Positions 43,384 to 51,800 of a DNA stretch of 64,000 nt are shown here, in pieces. Each line of letters starts with the position of its first letter. The stretch's first letter is position 1. The stretch spans positions 62,001 to 126,000 of the forward strand of contig WGND01000009.1 of assembly GCA_016124805.1 (NCBI GenBank), given 5' to 3'. The DNA is from Hyphomicrobiales bacterium (lineage in GTDB: Bacteria > Pseudomonadota > Alphaproteobacteria > Parvibaculales > Parvibaculaceae). The notes under the pieces are model-generated. The model did no database searches, was not told where the DNA came from, and was given only the letters and a program-made list of their open reading frames with translations. The position numbers and the translations under genes were made by a program.

Positions 43384-45111
43384 TCAGGCGTTCCAGATCA
43401 TGCTCGGCCCCGGCAGCATCTGGCCGTCATCCTCGCCGACTTCGCCTGCCACCAGCGCATTGGTGAGCTGTGCCATCTGCCAGACAAAGGCCTCATTTTC
43501 CGGGTTGTTGGCAATATTGACGCGCTCCAGAGGGTCGGCCTGCGTGTCATAAAGCTCCAGATCATTGAGGCGCTTCAGTTCCTCCATCGAGCCCGGCGTG
43601 TTGTGCTCTGTGGGTCGGAAATAGCGGGCGAATTTATAGCGGCCATCAAAAGAGCCGCGCATGCCATGGCGATATTTCAGCCCTTCAACGACGAAGGCGT
43701 CATAGAATTTCATGGCCCGCGAGAGCCCCTCAGCCTTGAAGGCGTCGGCGATGAGATGCACACCCTCGGGCGAGCCATAGATGCGGCTGTCCCATTGATA
43801 AAGAACGCCCTTGCGGCCAATGCCGCCAAGCTCCCGGTCCGCGCCGTTGCCCAGCGCCTGTGAAAGGTCATGCCCCCTGAGGCCCGGCAATTGTTCCTGC
43901 CACTCTGCCTGCTCAATACCGGCAAAACGCAGAATGGCGGGCGCGATGTCCACATGGCTGGTCAAAACGCCTGTCTCCGACTCTGTTCCGATGTCGGGAT
44001 GGCAGATGGCGAGCGGCACTTCGCAATTCTCGCGATAGATCACATTGCCCTTGGCACGCAAACCATGGGCGCCGGACAATTCGCCGTGATCGGCGGTGAA
44101 AATAACGACCGTGTCACGCCAGGCATCCGTCGCATCCATGGCATCAAGCACGGTGCCGAGATTGCGGTCCACATCGCGCAGGCAGTTGAAATAGTAATTC
44201 TCATAGGCCTTCCAGCCCGCCGCATCATCAAGCGGGATTTCACCCAGCGCCAGATCATTCACCTGACGGAAAAGCTGATGGGCGAGCGGCTTGTCGACAT
44301 CCCCTGTCTCGCCGAAATTTTCGAGCAGGGGCAGATCAAGATTTTCGGCATAAAGCGGATCGTCCGGGCGGGGCACGAGATCGGTGCCGCCGATGGGAAG
44401 CGACACAAAGGTGTCGAGCTGCCGCTGCGTTGCCAGATAGAACATGATGTCATGCGGGTTCAGCAGATTGACGGCGGCAAACCAGGGCCGCTCGCCCTTG
44501 CCTGCCTTTGCCTTCTCATGCAGATAGGACGCGGCGACACGGGCCGTGCGCGGGTCCTTGTGATAGCCCGCCTGTGGCCCTTCCACTTCGCCCGCCTGAT
44601 CATTGACCTCGAAACCGTAGCTCTGGAAAAGCGCCCGCATTTTCCCGGTGCCGACTTCTTCGGTTGTTGGCAGATGGGTCAGATGCCATTTGCCGAAATA
44701 GGCGGTTTCATAGCCCGCATCCTGCATCATGGTGCCGATGGTGGGCACCGAGGGATAGAGGTCGTGGGCAAAGGGGATGGGTGTGTTCTCGTAGACGCCG
44801 TTATGCTGATAGTGCTGGCCTGTATAGATATTGGCACGCGCCATGGAACAAAGCCCAGAGATGCCATGCATTTTGAAACGCGTGGCGCGCTCAAAAATGC
44901 GTTCCCGGTTCGGCAGCTTGAGCCCGGCGGGAAGATAGTCGTGATGGCGTTCCTGATCCGTGACGATGAGCAGGATATTGGGCTGGCGCGTCTTGCGCTT
45001 TTCAAACCGCGCGCGCGGACGCGGCTTGTCGCGAAAAGCTGCCACGCCAAGTGCCCCGATGGCGGCAAGACCGCCGGCGCCCAGCATCAAATGACGTCGT
45101 GAGAGTTTCAT
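43384..45111 (-). CDS. Tat-exported sulfatase with CSMAR active-site motif
   Basis: Type I (formylglycine) sulfatase fold, 575 residues. A twin-arginine signal SRRHLML (residues 4-10) precedes a hydrophobic stretch, so it is a periplasmic or Tat-anchored enzyme. The metal-site D52 is in LIVTDQE. The cysteine to be modified is C88 in CSMAR (88-92), with Met where family enzymes usually have Pro or Ala. TADHGELSGAHG is the second metal motif. It has GAGG and AAGG before the ATG at 45111; a longer frame back to 45264 lacks a site. The substrate is unknown (choline-sulfatase/arylsulfatase group). Confidence 0.88.
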   Translation of the reverse strand: MKLSRRHLMLGAGGLAAIGALGVAAFRDKPRPRARFEKRKTRQPNILLIVTDQERHHDYLPAGLKLPNRERIFERATRFKMHGISGLCSMARANIYTGQHYQHNGVYENTPIPFAHDLYPSVPTIGTMMQDAGYETAYFGKWHLTHLPTTEEVGTGKMRALFQSYGFEVNDQAGEVEGPQAGYHKDPRTARVAASYLHEKAKAGKGERPWFAAVNLLNPHDIMFYLATQRQLDTFVSLPIGGTDLVPRPDDPLYAENLDLPLLENFGETGDVDKPLAHQLFRQVNDLALGEIPLDDAAGWKAYENYYFNCLRDVDRNLGTVLDAMDATDAWRDTVVIFTADHGELSGAHGLRAKGNVIYRENCEVPLAICHPDIGTESETGVLTSHVDIAPAILRFAGIEQAEWQEQLPGLRGHDLSQALGNGADRELGGIGRKGVLYQWDSRIYGSPEGVHLIADAFKAEGLSRAMKFYDAFVVEGLKYRHGMRGSFDGRYKFARYFRPTEHNTPGSMEELKRLNDLELYDTQADPLERVNIANNPENEAFVWQMAQLTNALVAGEVGEDDGQMLPGPSMIWNA

Positions 45112-45214
45112 GCTGTTGCCTTCCCTCGGATTTTTTGGCTTGTTGAGGGCAGCTTGGCCTTTTTCGACTGTCCGTTCCAGCAAATCCGGATCGAGTGAGA
45201 AAATAAACCGTATA

Positions 45215-45227
45215 CGCATCATATGCG
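45215..45227. promoter_or_regulatory. Palindrome between sulfatase and MarR genes
   Basis: CGCAT-CAT-ATGCG has perfect 5-bp arms and lies in the divergent promoter region, 104-116 bases before the sulfatase ATG and about 108 before the MarR ATG. A MarR operator is possible. Confidence 0.4.
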
Positions 45228-45334
45228 GGTCATTTTTGAAATAGCGTCCAATTCTGACTGTCATTCAATGTTGCATTTAGGTCATCTCGGCAGGCGGCTT
45301 TGACCGCTCGGATTTTGTCGTGCATATTCACGTT

Positions 45335-45778
45335 ATGACAAAGCTGAACACCATTTTTGATGATGTGGCGGGCCGCTGCGCCGCTGTGCGCACGCTGAGC
45401 GCCAGCCGCAGCATGACGCGCCATTATGATGATGCGCTGCGACCGCTCGGCCTGACCATCACCCAGTTCACGCTGCTGATCAGCATTGGCTATATGCAGC
45501 CGGAGTCGATTACGGAGATTGCCACTGCGCTGAATATTGACCGGACAAGCCTGACGCGGAACCTGAAGCCTCTGGAAGCGGCCGGTTATGTGACGCGCGG
45601 CCATGAAGGCTCCCAGCGCCGGCGGCGTATTGAACTGACGGCGGCGGGCAAGCAGATCGTCAGCAAAGCCTATCCGCTCTGGCAGGCCGCCCAGCGGCAG
45701 GTCGAAGCCGCCTTCGGGCCCGGTGACTTCAAAGACGCCATGGCCACCCTGGCAACACTGGTGGGCGTTGCCCGATAA
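45335..45778 (+). CDS. MarR-family transcriptional regulator
   Basis: 147 residues. The winged helix spans about 40-110, with the recognition helix ITEIATALNIDRTSLTRNLK and the wing GSQRRRRIELT. It is divergent from the sulfatase gene, so control of that gene is likely. The ATG at 45335 is used; 45320 is an in-frame alternative and neither has a ribosome-binding site. Ligand unknown. Confidence 0.85.
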   Translation: MTKLNTIFDDVAGRCAAVRTLSASRSMTRHYDDALRPLGLTITQFTLLISIGYMQPESITEIATALNIDRTSLTRNLKPLEAAGYVTRGHEGSQRRRRIELTAAGKQIVSKAYPLWQAAQRQVEAAFGPGDFKDAMATLATLVGVAR

Positions 45779-45874
45779 GGCCCCGCCCGCCTCGAATGGC
45801 ATGTCGGTTCCCTTTCAGCATTCAGGCGGGCATAATGAAGCCGCCTCATGTGATGGAGCGGAATGGAGACGGCC

Positions 45875-46390
45875 ATGCAGTGGAATGAACTGGAAGAGCA
45901 AAGCTGTTCGGTTGCCCGGACATTATCGGTGATCGGCGACCGCTGGACACTGCTGATCCTGCGTGACTGCTTCATGCGGGTGCGTCGCTTTGACGATTTT
46001 CAGGCCCGACTGGGCATTGGCCGGCCGATCCTGGCTGACCGACTTTCCAAACTCGTCGATGCCTTTGTGCTGACCAAGGTCGCCTATCAGACAAATCCGA
46101 TCCGCTATGAATATCGCCTGACGCCCAAAGGGCTCGATCTGCATCCCGTGATCATGTCGATTGCCCATTGGGGTGATCTGCATATGAGCGACAAAAAGGG
46201 CCGACCGATCCTGCGTCACCATACGCTGTGTGACCATGATTTCGATCCGGTGATGGTGTGCTCGCATTGTCGTGAGACGCTGGACCCGCATGAAGTGACC
46301 CTTGCGCCCGGACCCGGCGCACGCCATGCGCAGCATATGCCGATGGAGGTTTTGCCCGACGGCAAGCGCCGCAACAAGGCTCCGTCATAA
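45875..46390 (+). CDS. HxlR-family transcriptional regulator
   Basis: 171 residues. The winged helix is at about 8-100 with the conserved Cys in EEQSCSVART and the IGDRWTLLILRDCF core. A C-terminal extension carries a Cys/His cluster (CDHDF...CSHC), perhaps a metal site. Many HxlR proteins sense oxidants or electrophiles through that Cys. GGAG six bases upstream favours the ATG at 45875 over 45863. The next gene downstream is an isomerase behind a palindrome. Confidence 0.87.
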   Translation: MQWNELEEQSCSVARTLSVIGDRWTLLILRDCFMRVRRFDDFQARLGIGRPILADRLSKLVDAFVLTKVAYQTNPIRYEYRLTPKGLDLHPVIMSIAHWGDLHMSDKKGRPILRHHTLCDHDFDPVMVCSHCRETLDPHEVTLAPGPGARHAQHMPMEVLPDGKRRNKAPS

Positions 46391-46454
46391 AGGCGGTGGC
46401 AAAAGACGACGCCCGCGCCCTCGTCAAAGCGCTTGCCATTAACAGAAATGCCTG

Positions 46455-46475
46455 TAAGTTCCATTTTAGAACTTA
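46455..46475. promoter_or_regulatory. 21-bp inverted repeat before the isomerase-SDR operon
   Basis: TAAGTTC-N7-GAACTTA has two perfect 7-bp arms. It lies 40-60 bases before the isomerase ATG and 65-85 after the HxlR stop, where a promoter should be. HxlR regulators bind such dyads, so this may be the target of the adjacent regulator. Confidence 0.6.
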
Positions 46476-46514
46476 AAAACAAATAGTGGCAGGCAATGCC
46501 GCAGGGAGGTCATC

Positions 46515-47135
46515 ATGGTGAGCGTAGAATTCTATTTCGATTTCGGCAGTCCCAACGCCTATCTCAGCCACAAGGTCATTCCTGCGATCGAGGCGCGCAC
46601 AGGCGTCCGCTTCGATTATGTGCCGGTGCTGCTGGGCGGCATCTTCAAGGCGACCGGCAACCAGTCCCCCGTGACAGCCTTTGCCGGGATCAAGAACAAG
46701 CCGGAATATGACTCGCTGGAGATGCAGCGCTTTATCAAGCGTCACGGTCTGCAGAGCTTCCGGTTCAATCCGCATTTTCCGATCAATACGTTGCAGATCA
46801 TGCGCGCGGCCATTGCAGCGCAATCGCTGGGAATTCTCCCCGCCTATGTCGACAGTGTCTGCGCCGACATGTGGGAGCGCGGATTGAAGATGGATGATCC
46901 CGAGGTCATCGGCCAAGCCTGGTGCGATGCAGGCCTGCCCGCCGAGAAGCTTTTTGACCTGATGCAGACGCCGGAGGTCAAGGCACAGCTCATAACCAAT
47001 ACCGAAACGGCGGTGGCGAATGGCGCCTTTGGCATTCCCACTTTTCTGGTCGGCGGCACGGAGCTTTATTTTGGCAAGGATCGCCTGCGCGATGTCGAGG
47101 AAGAGATCGAGCGCCAGAAGAAAGACGGGAAATGA
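46515..47135 (+). CDS. DsbA-family/GST-kappa-like isomerase (2-hydroxychromene-2-carboxylate isomerase-like)
   Basis: 206 residues. The thioredoxin-like fold holds a helical insert. The start VEFYFDFGSPNAYLS carries the active Ser, followed by ATGNQSP and a cis-Pro segment GIPTFLVGG. The enzyme uses glutathione to isomerise chromene carboxylates or related aromatic ring-cleavage products. The ribosome-binding site GGGAGG precedes the ATG. It overlaps the SDR gene (ATGA), so the two are coupled. Substrate inferred only at family level. Confidence 0.9.
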   Translation: MVSVEFYFDFGSPNAYLSHKVIPAIEARTGVRFDYVPVLLGGIFKATGNQSPVTAFAGIKNKPEYDSLEMQRFIKRHGLQSFRFNPHFPINTLQIMRAAIAAQSLGILPAYVDSVCADMWERGLKMDDPEVIGQAWCDAGLPAEKLFDLMQTPEVKAQLITNTETAVANGAFGIPTFLVGGTELYFGKDRLRDVEEEIERQKKDGK

Positions 47136-47881
47136 CGATGACCGCACCAACATCAAAAGGCGTGTGCCTCGTCATTGGCGCGGGCGACGGCGTGGGCGGA
47201 GCCCTTGCCAGAGCCTTTGCCCTGGACGGCCATGAAACCGTGATCACGCGCCGCGCCCGGCATCTCGATCAACTGGAAGCGACGGCTGAGGACATCCGCG
47301 CCGTTGGCGGCATCGTCCATGCGAAGGGCGTGGATGCGCGCTCGGAAGAAGAAACCGTGGCGCTTTTTGCCGAGATCGAACGCGATATCGGCCCGCTCGA
47401 GGTGGTGATTTTCAACATCGGCGCCAATGTCCGCTTCCCGCTGCAGGAGACGACATCGCGCGTGTTCACCAAAGTCTGGGAGATGGCCTGCTATGCGGGC
47501 TTTCTGGCCGGACGCGAGGCGGCCAAGGCCATGGTGCCGCGTGGCAGGGGCAGCCTGTTCTTCACCGGCGCAACGGCAAGTGTGCGCGGGCGCGAGGGCT
47601 TTGCAGCCTTTGCGGCGGCCAAGGCCGGGTTGCGCGCGATTGCCCAGAGCGCGGCACGCGAATTGGGGCCCAAGGGCATTCATGTAGCGCATGTGATCTG
47701 CGACGGCTCGATTGACGGGGTTTTTTCGCGCGAGAATATTCCCGATCTCGATCAGCGGCTCGCCGAAGACCGTGTGCTCAAGCCCGATGATATTGCCGAA
47801 AGCTATCTCGCCCTGCACCACCAGAAGCGCTCGGCCTGGACGCATGAGCTGGACCTGCGCCCCTGGTCTGAAAGCTTTTGA
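47132..47881 (+). CDS. SDR-family protein lacking the catalytic Tyr
   Basis: 249 residues, Rossmann fold. The nucleotide motif is degenerate, IGAGDGVGG at 15-23. NNAG is replaced by FNIGA (94-98). The catalytic Tyr position is F160 in FAAAK, with K164 kept. It therefore may have lost dehydrogenase activity, or act by another mechanism or as a binding partner. It overlaps the isomerase gene and is probably co-transcribed with it. Confidence 0.82.
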   Translation: MTMTAPTSKGVCLVIGAGDGVGGALARAFALDGHETVITRRARHLDQLEATAEDIRAVGGIVHAKGVDARSEEETVALFAEIERDIGPLEVVIFNIGANVRFPLQETTSRVFTKVWEMACYAGFLAGREAAKAMVPRGRGSLFFTGATASVRGREGFAAFAAAKAGLRAIAQSAARELGPKGIHVAHVICDGSIDGVFSRENIPDLDQRLAEDRVLKPDDIAESYLALHHQKRSAWTHELDLRPWSESF

Positions 47882-48000
47882 CGGCTTGCCGCGCGGCGTT
47901 ACTTGCCCATGCGCAGCAGGGCGTCGCGGAAATGGCAGGCTCAAATGTGGCGGAGGATTTTATTGCCCTGCTGGTGAACGGCCTCGCGCCGCGGGATTGA
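47881..48000 (+). pseudogene. Possible 3-prime remnant of a TetR-like gene
   Basis: The frame from 47881 to the TGA at 47998-48000 reads TACRAALLAHAQQGVAEMAG and ends ALLVNGLAPRD. This resembles the C-terminal helix of TetR-family proteins. No start codon, DNA-binding domain or ribosome-binding site is present. It lies between the SDR stop and the next TetR gene. Chance similarity cannot be excluded. Confidence 0.3.
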
Positions 48001-48044
48001 AACAGCAAGCCTAATCGCGCGCAGTCGTCACCCGAGGATTTAGC

Positions 48045-48677
48045 TTATTTGCCGTCCGGTGTTGCCCAGCCGTGGCGGACCAGGTTGACGACGGACTCGA
48101 TATGCCGTTCGACGAATTCGTCGGTGAAGGGCTCCGTCTCCCAGATGCGCCGCGCGCCTGTCGGCGAGATGAAGACGAAGTTCATTGCGCCGGCCAAGGC
48201 GTAAAAATCATAGACGCTTTTCGGGCGGCCGCTCACCTGCGAGATCATGTCGGCAAAACGGCTGACGTGCTTTTCGGCGATATAGTCGCGGCGGTCGGAT
48301 TCCACCTTTGCTTCACGCATGATGAAGTTCAGTATTTCCGGATGACGCGCACTGCCGCGAATATAGGCCGCAATGAGCGCTGCCAGCCGATCGTCTTCGC
48401 GTTTGGCAAGTTCTTCGACGAAGAGCTCACGGATGGCGGCCTCCGACTGGGCAAAGGCCAGATCCACCGCCTGCAGCCAAAGCGCGTCCTTGCCGCCGAA
48501 GTGATACCTCAACAAGCCGCGCTGGACACCGGCCTCCTCCTCGAGCGCAGCAACCGTCACACCCTCGAAACCGACGGTCGCAAACATTTCAACAGCCGCC
48601 TCCAGCAAAAGCCGACGGGTCTCTTCGGCGCGTTTCTGCGGCGCTCTCTGACGTATTTTGGGGGAATGCAAGGCCAT
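48045..48677 (-). CDS. TetR-family regulator, copy 1 of a duplicated pair
   Basis: 210 residues. The N-terminal helix-turn-helix (about 15-62) begins RQRAPQKRAEETRRLLLEAA and carries VAALEEEAGVQRGLLRYHFG. The C-terminal domain (about 90-205) includes ARHPEILNFIMREA and GARRIWETEPF, which match the second copy at 52546-53178 closely (about three quarters identical by eye). It is divergent from autotransporter 1, and a 44-base block in the gap is identical in both copies, so it likely represses its neighbour and itself. Confidence 0.88.
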   Translation of the reverse strand: MALHSPKIRQRAPQKRAEETRRLLLEAAVEMFATVGFEGVTVAALEEEAGVQRGLLRYHFGGKDALWLQAVDLAFAQSEAAIRELFVEELAKREDDRLAALIAAYIRGSARHPEILNFIMREAKVESDRRDYIAEKHVSRFADMISQVSGRPKSVYDFYALAGAMNFVFISPTGARRIWETEPFTDEFVERHIESVVNLVRHGWATPDGK

Positions 48678-48694
48678 GTTGCGATTGACTATAG

Positions 48695-48738
48695 CAGAGT
48701 CGGCACCCGAGTTAACCAGATATTATTTTTGTCATTGA
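48695..48738. promoter_or_regulatory. 44-bp block identical upstream of both TetR/autotransporter pairs (copy 1)
   Basis: Exact match of 44 bases to 53196-53239. It contains an imperfect palindrome (ACTCGGGTGCCGACT on the minus strand) set between a possible -35 and the -10 TATAGT of the TetR gene. It likely holds the shared TetR operator and promoters of both divergent genes. Confidence 0.6.
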
Positions 48739-48774
48739 GCGAAGTTAGTATTTTGTTCATCATAAGTTTGAGTT

Positions 48775-48860
48775 CCGCCATCCGGCGGTAGGGGCCACCC
48801 GTTCTTCGAGATCGGGCGCAAATTGAAACGGGGGTGACGGGTCGCATTTATCGCAGCCCG
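48775..48860 (+). ncRNA. Structured 5-prime leader of autotransporter 1 (three hairpins)
   Basis: Hairpin 1 is CCGCC-ATCC-GGCGG (48775-48788). Hairpin 2 is at 48798-48816 and hairpin 3 at 48838-48860, ending 10 bases before the ATG. The gaps between hairpins are 9 and 21 bases, the same as in the paralogous leader at 53302-53388. Several paired bases differ between the copies in ways that preserve pairing. The function is unknown. Confidence 0.5.
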
Positions 48861-48870
48861 CAATTAGCCA

Positions 48871-51800
48871 ATGACAGATCAGAGTGTACCTGTGGCGCGG
48901 CAGAATGCCTGCCAGACGAAGTTTTCTCGTAATCACCGGCCATTACTGCCATTGACAGCGGCGCTGATGCTCTCCCTCCCGCTGGCGCTGACGAGCAACG
49001 GGGCCTCTGCGGCGGACGCCACCTGGAATGGCACGACGGCCGATTACAATACCGGAACCAACTGGAACACCAGCGCCGCTCCCGGCTCGAGCGACACCGC
49101 CACCTTCGACAATACGGCCACCAATCAGAGCGTGACCTTTTCATCGAGCCCGACCAGCGTCGGCGGCTGGACGTTCAACAGCGGGACCTATGACTTCACG
49201 ATTGGAAGCGGTCAGCACCTCACTTTCGACAATGCCGGCATCATCAACAATGGCGCCAACATCGTCGACAGCTTCGCCATCACGAATAACGGCAGGCTGG
49301 ACTTCTACGGCACCAGTTCAGTTAGCGGCGGCAGCTTGAGCACCACCATCACCACCAACAGCGGTGGCACCACCTACATCGGTGACACCGCCAGCGGCGA
49401 CAACGCGCGTTTCTACATGTATGGCACAGGCTCGCTCGACATCTCCGGCCTTACGAACAGCGGCACCACCGTCGGCTTGTTTGGGGGGAGCGGCGACATC
49501 TTTCTCGGTTCGAAGAACCTGACATTCGCCAGCGACAGCGTGGTCGCCACTTTTTCCGGCGTGATCCAGGACGGCGGCGACAGCGGCGGCACCGGTGGCT
49601 CGCTGACCAAGGGCGGAAGCGCCAGCATACTGACGCTGTCTGGCGCCAACACCTATACCGGCGGAACGGCGATCAACAGCGGCACGGTCGTGATCGGCAA
49701 CGACAGCGCGCTCGGGACCGGTGATGTCACCATGGCGAGCGGAGCAAACATGTTCTTCGCCGGCGATTACACCCTCGCCAACAATTTCGGGCTGACCGGC
49801 GACACCTACTTTAACGTCAGCACTGGCTCCAGCAGCACACTCACCGGGATCATTTCCGACACCGGCGGCACCCCCGGCGTATTGAACAAGTCGGGCAGCG
49901 GCACGCTAACGCTCTCCGGCGCCAACAACTATACGGGCGGCACCAAGGTCACTGGCCTGCTTTTCGTCGGCAACGACAGCGCACTCGGCACGGGCGACGT
50001 GACGATGGCGGCGGGAACGACGCTCGGCTTCACCAGCGGCGTCTTAACGCTTGCCAATAATTTCGGCCTGACGGGCGATCCGACATTCTTCGTCGATACG
50101 GGCAATACCGACACCATCTCCGGTGTGATCTCAGACAGCGGCGCCACGCCGGGCGTGCTTGAAAAGACCGGTGGCGGAACGCTGGTGCTGTCAGGCGTAA
50201 ACACCTATTCCGGCGGCACCACTATCAACGCCGGCACACTGAATGTCTCCGCCGATGGCGGACTTGGCGATACTTCGGGCGACGTCACGCTCGACGGCGG
50301 CACGCTGCAATGGGGCGCGGCTTTCGATTCTGCGCGCGACATCACACTGAACAGCGGTGGTGGCACCTTTGATACCAAAACCTACAACAGCACGCTTTCC
50401 GGCGTGATCTCCGGCGATGGCGCCTTCACCAAGAAAGGCACGTACACGCTTACGCTGTCCGGCGCCAACACCTATACCGGCGACACGACGGTGAATGGCG
50501 GCAACCTTGCAATCAGCGGATCGCTGGCGTCAAGCCAGATCGCGGCAAGCGGCGGCACTCTGCGGTATATCGGCTCCGGCACGGCTGGCAGCGCCACCCT
50601 CACCAGTACCCTCTACAACATTGACTTCTACGATAACAGTACGGCCGCCAACGCCACCATCATCGACAACTGGAGCCTGGGATTCCACGACTCCAGCTCG
50701 GCCGGCAGCGCAAACATTACCAGCGGCCAGTTCATGGATTTCACGGATTCCAGCACGGCCGGCAACGCTACCATCATCAACAATCACAACCTGGCCTTTG
50801 CCAACACCAGTACGGCCGACAATGCAACGATCACCAACAACGATGCCTCCACGAACTTCTACGATACCGCCAGCGGTGGCACCGCGCGCTTCATTCTGAA
50901 CGGTACCGGCAATCTCGACCTTTCCGGTCTTTCGAGCAGCGGCACCACTGCCGGCTCCATCGAGGGGGACGGTTTCGTCTATCTCGGTTCCAAGACCCTC
51001 ACGGTGGGCGGCAACAATCTCGACACCACCTTCTCCGGCACGATCCAGGATACTGGCGGCTACGTTTCCGACACGGGCGGCTCTCTGACCAAGGAGGGCA
51101 CCGGTAATCTGATCCTCTCCAGCGACAGCACCTACACAGGCGCCACCACGGTGAATGGCGGCACATTGTCTGTCAACGGATCGCTCGGAAACACCAGCCT
51201 GCTGACGGTCAATTCAGGCGGCACGCTTGGCGGCACGGGCGCGATGTCAACGACCGTGATCGGCAGCGGCGGCACGCTGGCGCCGGGCAACTCCATCGGC
51301 ACGATCACGGTCGTTGGCGACCTGACATTGTCTTCAGGTTCGACCTATGCCGTGGAAGTCTCGCCGAGTGCGGCGGACAGGACGAATGTGATAGGGTCGG
51401 CCACGATTGCCGGTAATCTGGCGACCTCATTTGAGAGCGGCACCTATACGGCGGGGTCACAATACACGCTCATCAGTTCCATTGGCGGAGTGAGCGGTAC
51501 TTTTGCAGACGTAAGCTCGACGAATGCGCCCTACGGTTTCGCAGCAGATATCAGCTACGATCCGAACAATGTGTTCCTAACCCTGACGCAAAATCTCGAT
51601 CCCAGCGACGCGCAGATTTATGCAGACGGGACGACGGCGGCCATTTCGGACGAGCGGCTGCTCCGCAATGCCGTTCTCGATCATTTGCATAGGCGATCGA
51701 CCGGATCGAACATCTGGGGCGCGGGCTTCGGTGGCTACAGCAAATTCGACGACACGACAGAGCTTGCCCATCACTACTCGGGCGGTATCGCCGGTTTCGA

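Noticed and set aside
43870-45102. 410-residue open frame opposite the sulfatase
   Set aside because: Antisense shadow; the minus-strand gene has Tat, metal and active-site motifs.
49600-51300. Repeated sequence in autotransporter 1 resembling an array
   Set aside because: Repeats are in frame, diverged and coding (PATR repeats); spacing and units do not fit CRISPR.
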